From assembly GCA_934402055.1 (NCBI GenBank), contig CAKRTC010000023.1, forward strand, positions 1 through 37,044: DNA of 37,044 nucleotides, given 5' to 3'. This document shows, piece after piece, positions 32,543 through 37,044 of this stretch. Source of the stretch: an uncultured Lachnospiraceae bacterium (GTDB lineage: Bacteria > Bacillota > Clostridia > Lachnospirales > Lachnospiraceae). Position 1 is the first letter of the stretch. Each line of letters begins with the position of its first letter. A program made the position numbers and the translations under genes. The notes below the pieces were generated by a model that did not search any database, was not told the DNA's origin, and saw only the letters and a program-made list of their open reading frames with translations.

Positions 32543-34699
32543 ATGATACTTTCAGTAAGCAATCTTTCAAAAAGTTATGACGGCAATGATATCCTGAAGG
32601 ATATTTCCTTCCATATAGAAGCCAACGATAAGCTCGGCATCACCGGGGTAAACGGTGCCGGCAAGACTACCCTCATCAAACAGATAATCGGTGAAGAAAG
32701 CCCGGACAACGGAAGCATAACCCTTGCCAAGGGCATCAGACTCGGATACCTCTCTCAGATGGCCTCCGAGGGATCGGACAGATCCATATATGATGAGGTC
32801 ATAAGTGTAAAACAGGATCTCCTGGATATTGAACAGGAATTACGAGTGCTTGAGCAGCGTATGCATGCTCTTTCTTCGGATGCGGATACTTCTGTCAAAG
32901 ATGCAGCTTTGGTAAATACAGATTCTGTAAATGCAGCTGCCGTAAATGAGGACGCCGCTTCAGGCCTTACCGAAGACAAGTCGCTTGATGACATTTACTC
33001 AAGATACGCCTCTCTGTCTCACAAATTTGAGATAGAAAACGGCTATGCCGTAAGATCCAATGTCACCGGTATATTAAAGGGTCTCGGCTTTAAGGAGGAG
33101 GAATTCGACAAAAAGGTGTCCCTGCTCTCCGGAGGACAAAAGACGAGACTTGCGCTCGGCAGACTCCTCATGGATGCTCCGGAGATACTCATCCTCGACG
33201 AGCCTACCAACCACCTCGATATAGCTTCCGTATCCTGGCTTGAGTCCTATCTCAAGGCATGGAAGGGTGCCGTTATCATAGTATCCCATGACCGTTATTT
33301 CCTTGACCGTATAGTCAACAAGATCCTTGACATCGAAAACGGCAAGGCACATATGTATCTTGGCAATTACACTGCATTTGCAGAAAAAAAGGCAGCTCTC
33401 CGCAAGGATATGATGAAGGCCTGGCTCAACAATCAGGCAGCACTCAAGCACCAGCAGGAGGTAATCGACAAGCTCAAACAGTTTAACCGTGAAAAATCCA
33501 TCAAGCGTGCCGAATCCCGCGAAAAGGCACTTGCCAAGATGGAAAAACTGGATAAGCCATTTGATGCAGAAGACGCAATGAAGCTGCATTTTACTCCGTC
33601 CAAGACCTCCGGTAAGGATGTCCTGTTTGCCGACGGCCTCGCAAAGTCCTTCGGTTCTCAGGAGCTCTTCAGCGGAGTCGATCTTGATATAAAGCGTGGG
33701 GAAAAGCTTGCCATAATCGGTCCTAACGGTACGGGTAAGACTACACTGCTTAAGATAATCATGGGCATAGAGTCGGCAGACAGCGGAGAGCTTGATTTCG
33801 GTTCTCTGGTAGAGCCTGCTTATTATGATCAGGAGCATCAGGTCCTCGATCCGGCCAATACGGTTTTCGACGAGATCTCGGATGCCTATCCTTATATGAA
33901 CAACACCGAGATACGCAACCTCCTTGCGGCATTTTTATTTACGGGTGAGGACGTATTTAAGCAGATAAAGGATCTCTCGGGAGGTGAGAAGGGCCGTGTA
34001 TCCCTTGCCAAGCTCATGCTCTCCAAGGCCAATCTCCTGCTCCTCGATGAGCCTACCAACCATCTTGACATCACCTCTAAGGAGATACTCGAGGAGGCTA
34101 TACGCAATTATGAGGGCACGGTCATCTGCGTATCTCACGACAGATATTTTATCAATCGTATAGCTACAAGGATACTTGAGCTCGATCACAAACATTTTGT
34201 GAATTATCAGGGTAATTATGACTATTATCTTGAAAAGCAGGCAGATCCTAACTTTGATAAGCTTCGTTCCGTAAGCGGCAGTACAGAAGCAGCCGCAGCA
34301 GACTTTAATGCAGCCGGCATAGGCTCAGCCGGAACTGTAAATGCTGCTGCTTCAACCGATACAGCTCCCGGATCAGGTTCATGCAAGCCTGCAAGCTCTT
34401 CAGGCTCTCAGAATCAAGGCGGAGCCGATACGGAGGTCAAGCTCAGTTATCAGGAGCAGAAGGAAAGAAAACAGCAGCTTCAGAAGCTTCGCACCGCTCT
34501 TTCCGCATGTGAAAAGGATATCTCCGAGCACGAGGACGGCATTGCAAAGCTTGATGATGAAATAGCTCTTCCCGAAAATGCAGTAAATTCTGCCAAGCTT
34601 AACGAGCTCACCGGAAAACAATCCAAGCTGCAGCAGGAATTGGATGAATTATACACAAAATGGGAAGAACTCTCGGAGGATATAGAAAACTATGGCTGA
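32543..34699 (+). CDS. ABC-F family ATPase (ribosome-associated translation factor)
   Basis: 718 residues with two ABC domains and no membrane segment. Walker A motifs GVNGAGKT at 35-42 and GPNGTGKT at 393-400. Signatures LSGGQ at 195-199 and LSGGE at 478-482. Catalytic glutamates E220 and E503 lie in LDEPTNHLD. The inter-domain P-site tip linker is at about 280-345 (Lys/Arg-rich helices). A C-terminal coiled coil lies at about 635-715. Such proteins act at the ribosomal E site on stalled or initiating ribosomes, and some give antibiotic resistance. Here a housekeeping YdiF/Uup-like role is more likely, but this is not decidable. Two Ala/Asp/Asn-rich insertions (113-147 and 580-630) are unusual. 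The start at 32543 is chosen to fit the family N-terminus MILSVSNLSK. Confidence 0.9.
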   Translation: MILSVSNLSKSYDGNDILKDISFHIEANDKLGITGVNGAGKTTLIKQIIGEESPDNGSITLAKGIRLGYLSQMASEGSDRSIYDEVISVKQDLLDIEQELRVLEQRMHALSSDADTSVKDAALVNTDSVNAAAVNEDAASGLTEDKSLDDIYSRYASLSHKFEIENGYAVRSNVTGILKGLGFKEEEFDKKVSLLSGGQKTRLALGRLLMDAPEILILDEPTNHLDIASVSWLESYLKAWKGAVIIVSHDRYFLDRIVNKILDIENGKAHMYLGNYTAFAEKKAALRKDMMKAWLNNQAALKHQQEVIDKLKQFNREKSIKRAESREKALAKMEKLDKPFDAEDAMKLHFTPSKTSGKDVLFADGLAKSFGSQELFSGVDLDIKRGEKLAIIGPNGTGKTTLLKIIMGIESADSGELDFGSLVEPAYYDQEHQVLDPANTVFDEISDAYPYMNNTEIRNLLAAFLFTGEDVFKQIKDLSGGEKGRVSLAKLMLSKANLLLLDEPTNHLDITSKEILEEAIRNYEGTVICVSHDRYFINRIATRILELDHKHFVNYQGNYDYYLEKQADPNFDKLRSVSGSTEAAAADFNAAGIGSAGTVNAAASTDTAPGSGSCKPASSSGSQNQGGADTEVKLSYQEQKERKQQLQKLRTALSACEKDISEHEDGIAKLDDEIALPENAVNSAKLNELTGKQSKLQQELDELYTKWEELSEDIENYG

Positions 34700-34898
34700 T
34701 AATAAAAAAACACCTGTTTATAAGAGAGTCGCCGCCGTCATCTGCCTGATATTGATAGCATTTATACTGGTATTTTTGCTCTACGGCATGTTCACACATA
34801 ACACCGGCATCATAATGGCATCCATTTTCTGCCTTGTTATCATTCCCGCAATCATATATGCATTTTTATTGCTTATACGCATATCAAAAAAGAGCTGA
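34692..34898 (+). CDS. Small two-helix membrane protein
   Basis: 68 residues with two hydrophobic helices (about 12-32 and 38-63) and a basic end RISKKS. The ATG overlaps the last eight bases of the ABC-F gene, and GGAGG lies twelve bases upstream within its codons, so translation is probably coupled. The stop codon is part of the terminator stem. No recognised family; function unknown. The codon pattern and coupling make it more likely real than chance. Confidence 0.7.
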   Translation: MADNKKTPVYKRVAAVICLILIAFILVFLLYGMFTHNTGIIMASIFCLVIIPAIIYAFLLLIRISKKS

Positions 34899-34916
34899 AA
34901 TCAGCTCTTTTTTGAT
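34883..34916. terminator. Bidirectional intrinsic terminator
   Basis: ATC plus AAAAAAGAGCTGA (34883-34898) is perfectly complementary to TCAGCTCTTTTTT plus GAT (34901-34916), with the AA at 34899-34900 in the loop. T runs on both strands let it end the ABC-F/small membrane protein unit and the convergent ZIP gene. Confidence 0.9.
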
Positions 34917-34979
34917 AGGTTGCCAAGTTTTCTTTTTTTATCTGTATCACGGTCTTTTCTCCACACACAAACTCTGAAA

Positions 34980-35756
34980 CTATCCAAGTGCAACATCGAG
35001 TACCATCATCACACTAAATCCCGCAGCAAAGAATATAGTACCGAGATCCGAGTGACGCCCCTGCGACATTTCCGGTATCAGCTCCTCAATGACAACATAT
35101 ATCATGGCTCCTGCTGCAAAACTCAGGAGATACGGAAGCGCCGGTATCACAAGCTGCGCAGCGATAATTGTTAATACAGCGCCGATAGGCTCAACCACAC
35201 CGGAAAGCACACCACCCAAAAATGCCCTGCTTTTGCTCTCTCCCTCCGCTCGTAGCGGCATGGAGATAATTGCTCCCTCCGGGAAATTCTGAATGGCAAT
35301 TCCAAGCGACAAAGCCATTGCGCCTGCTGCTGTAATCTGCATACTGTCGCTAAGAAAACCCGCATACATCACTCCAACCGCCATTCCCTCCGGAATATTA
35401 TGCAATGTTACAGCCAGTACCATCATAGTGGTTCGCCCCAGCCTGCTTTTCAGTCCCTCTGCTTGTTCACTGCCTACATGCAGATGCGGAATCAGATTGT
35501 CAAGCGCAAACAAAAAAAGTATTCCTGCCCAGAAACCGATAAAAGCAGGAAAGAAAGCTAATTTCCCCATGTCCTCCGATTGCTCTATAGCAGGTATCAT
35601 AAGACTCCATATAGATGCCGCAACCATCACCCCGGCAGCAAAGCCTGCAAGGGAACGCTGTATCAAATCGCCAAGTGATTTCTTCATAAAAAACACGCAG
35701 GCCGATCCGAGTGTTGTGCCTATAAAAGGAATCAGGATCCCTAAAAAAATATCCAT
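34980..35756 (-). CDS. ZIP-family divalent metal transporter (ZupT/GufA-like)
   Basis: 258 residues with about eight membrane helices. The metal-binding signatures are LHNIPEGMAVG at 118-128 (H119, E123) and QNFPEGA at 156-162, with GVVEPIG near 186-192. A His-containing loop after helix III (IPHLHVG at 89-95) is present. It imports zinc or related divalent cations. GGGAGAAG precedes the ATG. It is convergent to the ABC-F unit and shares its terminator. Metal choice cannot be told from sequence. Confidence 0.93.
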   Translation of the reverse strand: MDIFLGILIPFIGTTLGSACVFFMKKSLGDLIQRSLAGFAAGVMVAASIWSLMIPAIEQSEDMGKLAFFPAFIGFWAGILFLFALDNLIPHLHVGSEQAEGLKSRLGRTTMMVLAVTLHNIPEGMAVGVMYAGFLSDSMQITAAGAMALSLGIAIQNFPEGAIISMPLRAEGESKSRAFLGGVLSGVVEPIGAVLTIIAAQLVIPALPYLLSFAAGAMIYVVIEELIPEMSQGRHSDLGTIFFAAGFSVMMVLDVALG

Positions 35757-35880
35757 TGGAACTTCTCCCTATTATCCTGCATATTATCTATTTCTAAAAG
35801 AATTTCATCTTACTGCCTCTCCTTAGTTAAATGAAGCAGCCTAATTTTTTTCAAGCACATATATGCCTCGTATGCCGGCG
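35757..35880 (-). other. Leader of the ZIP gene with a possible mini-ORF
   Basis: On the minus strand, AAGGAGAGG (35825-35817) precedes ATG at 35808, which opens only four codons (MKFF) before TAG. TTGAAA followed 17-18 bases later by TTTAACT upstream of it is a weak promoter candidate. It may be a leader peptide or the remains of a deleted gene. No clear terminator of the upstream ABC gene was seen. Confidence 0.3.
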
Positions 35881-37044
35881 TTATGCCTTTGACAACGACC
35901 AGCCTTGGCTCTCAGTCTGGAGCTGTACCATGTTGGCAAAGATGCCGCCCTCATGCAGTAACTGTGCAGGCGATCCTTGTTCTGCTACTGCTCCATCTTT
36001 GAGTACCACAATCTTATCTGCACCGGAAACCGTGCGCATCCGGTGCGCGATAATGAGAACCGTTTTATCCTTAATCAGACACGACAGTGCTTCCTGAATC
36101 GCTGTTTCATTCTCGACATCCAGACTGGCGGTGGCTTCGTCCAGCAGAATGATGGGCGCATCCTTCAGAAAAGCTCGGGCTATGGAGATACGCTGACGTT
36201 CACCGTCTGAAAGAGCGCAGCCATTCTCGCCGATGTTGGTGTTCCACTTGTCCGGCAGCTTCTCGGCAAATTCCTCGCAGTTTGCCAGCCTTGCCGCCGC
36301 AAGGACTTCCTCATCCGTGGCCCCTTTGCGCCCCAGACGGATATTTTCCAGGATCGTGTTGTCAAACAGGGTCACATCCTGGAACACGATGGAATACAGG
36401 CTCATGAGCTTTTCCGGGTCGATCCGGGAAACCTCCATGCCGCCCACGGTGATGCTGCCCTTCTGGTAGTCCCAGAACCGTGCCGCCAGCCGGGAAACGG
36501 TAGTCTTGCCACCGCCGGAGGGGCCTACCAGTGCCGTGACCTCGCCCTGCTTTGCAGTAAAGGAGACATCCCGCAGCACCGTTTCGCCGGAGTTGTAGGC
36601 AAAGCCCACATGGTCGAACACGATATCGCAGCCCTGATTGGTCAGCTGCTCGCTGCCGGTCTGCAGGGGAGCGTCCAGAATCTCATTCATCCGCCCCACA
36701 TTGGTACGCATGGCAATGACCGCCGCCAGATTCTGCAAAGCGCCCTGCATGGGGTCGTACATCCGGGATGCCGCCATCAGGAACAGAAACAGGGTCAGCA
36801 CGTCAATCCTGCCCTGCACCAGCAGCACCGCGCCGGTGAGTGCCACCGAGGCAATGCCCAGCTTGAGCACCATGCCCGCAGAGGACACAAACAGTGCTGT
36901 TTCCAGCTCTGCCACAATAGACTGCTTTTCCACTGCCCGAATTTTGTCGGAAAGGCCAGACAGATACCGCTGCTCCGCATTGCTGGCTTTCAGGTCCCGG
37001 AGAGTCTCGATGTACTCCTGAATGCCGTCCGCACAGGCCATTTT
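35881..37044 (-). CDS. ABC exporter, fused permease-ATPase, C-terminal part
   Basis: At least 387 residues; the 5' end lies beyond the window. Numbered from the first Met: end of the type IV transmembrane domain (about 1-115 with two hydrophobic hairpin segments near 45-75 and 78-92), then the ATPase with Walker A GPSGGGKT at 173-180, Q-loop Q221, signature LSDGERQR at 277-284, Walker B ILLDEATASLD to 308 with E302, and switch H333. The signature has Asp where LSGGE is usual. Substrate unknown; resemblance to siderophore-type or peptide exporters is only general. The sequence is much richer in G+C than the rest, with different codon choices, suggesting a different origin. A heterodimer partner may lie outside. 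Confidence 0.92.
   Translation of the reverse strand, partial: KMACADGIQEYIETLRDLKASNAEQRYLSGLSDKIRAVEKQSIVAELETALFVSSAGMVLKLGIASVALTGAVLLVQGRIDVLTLFLFLMAASRMYDPMQGALQNLAAVIAMRTNVGRMNEILDAPLQTGSEQLTNQGCDIVFDHVGFAYNSGETVLRDVSFTAKQGEVTALVGPSGGGKTTVSRLAARFWDYQKGSITVGGMEVSRIDPEKLMSLYSIVFQDVTLFDNTILENIRLGRKGATDEEVLAAARLANCEEFAEKLPDKWNTNIGENGCALSDGERQRISIARAFLKDAPIILLDEATASLDVENETAIQEALSCLIKDKTVLIIAHRMRTVSGADKIVVLKDGAVAEQGSPAQLLHEGGIFANMVQLQTESQGWSLSKA

Noticed and set aside
32377..32562. 62-residue N-terminal extension of the PBP gene
   Set aside because: Cys/Phe/Tyr-rich, crosses the predicted promoter and overlaps the divergent gene; the membrane anchor follows normally from the start at 32376.
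33074..33838. 254-codon minus-strand open frame opposite the ABC-F gene
   Set aside because: Long but antisense to conserved Walker and linker regions; the composition is Leu/Cys-rich shadow sequence without motifs or ribosome binding site.
35869..35879. CTCGTATGCCG, identical to part of a common sequencing adapter
   Set aside because: Only eleven bases match, the flanks do not, and it sits naturally between genes; chance is sufficient.
1..37044. CRISPR arrays, tRNA or rRNA genes, phage genes, defence or biosynthetic clusters
   Set aside because: None was recognised on either strand; no regular spaced repeats and no tRNA-like cloverleaf with a T-loop motif were seen by eye.

Overview
The window looks like a chromosomal segment of a Clostridia member, most probably Lachnospiraceae. 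This rests on gene content and order, a moderate GC content, an mDAP-type MurE fingerprint, frequent AGGAGG ribosome binding sites and some TTG starts. No rRNA gene was seen, so placement below family is not attempted. Almost everything from 1142 to 32376 is on the minus strand and reads as one long head-to-tail run.

Layout. (1) 1-1141 is a decayed mobile-element region. It holds the tail of a plus-strand reading frame, a strong promoter followed about 100 bases later by an intrinsic terminator (a small RNA or orphan leader), short repeats and hairpins, and the broken C-terminal end of an ISL3-family transposase. (2) 1142-6701 carries an RlmD-type rRNA methyltransferase, a small acidic membrane protein, PcrA helicase and seryl-tRNA synthetase, the last with its own promoter and terminator. 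(3) 6835-9457 is a two-gene MBOAT plus AlgX/DHHW-like cassette, probably for acylation of a surface polymer. (4) 9476-32376 is a large translation, cell-wall and division run. In transcription order it contains a class A penicillin-binding protein, an SH3/NlpC-P60 hydrolase, an FtsK/SpoIIIE translocase, MurE, MurF, PriA, Def, Fmt, a YugP-type protease, RsmB, RlmN, a PP2C phosphatase, a PASTA kinase, RsgA, Rpe and a YggS-type PLP protein. Most junctions are a few bases or overlapping. (5) 32406-34916 has divergent promoters, an ABC-F ATPase and a 68-residue membrane protein, closed by a bidirectional terminator. (6) 34980-37044 has a ZIP-family metal transporter and the C-terminal part of an ABC exporter whose base composition is clearly more GC-rich than the rest, suggesting acquisition.

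The genes of region 4 belong together functionally. MurE and MurF build the UDP-MurNAc-pentapeptide. PBP1A polymerises and crosslinks the wall, and the NlpC/P60 enzyme trims it. FtsK/SpoIIIE moves DNA at the septum. The PASTA kinase and its phosphatase sense muropeptides and set the phosphorylation state of wall and division proteins. Def, Fmt, RsmB, RlmN and RsgA serve initiation and ribosome maturation.

I did not find a convincing undescribed defence or other exotic system. The best leads are the orphan terminator/antiterminator leader at 208-324, the MurE variant with altered active-site motifs, the very long FtsK linker, the extra domain after the PASTA repeats of the kinase, and the small acidic membrane protein beside pcrA.
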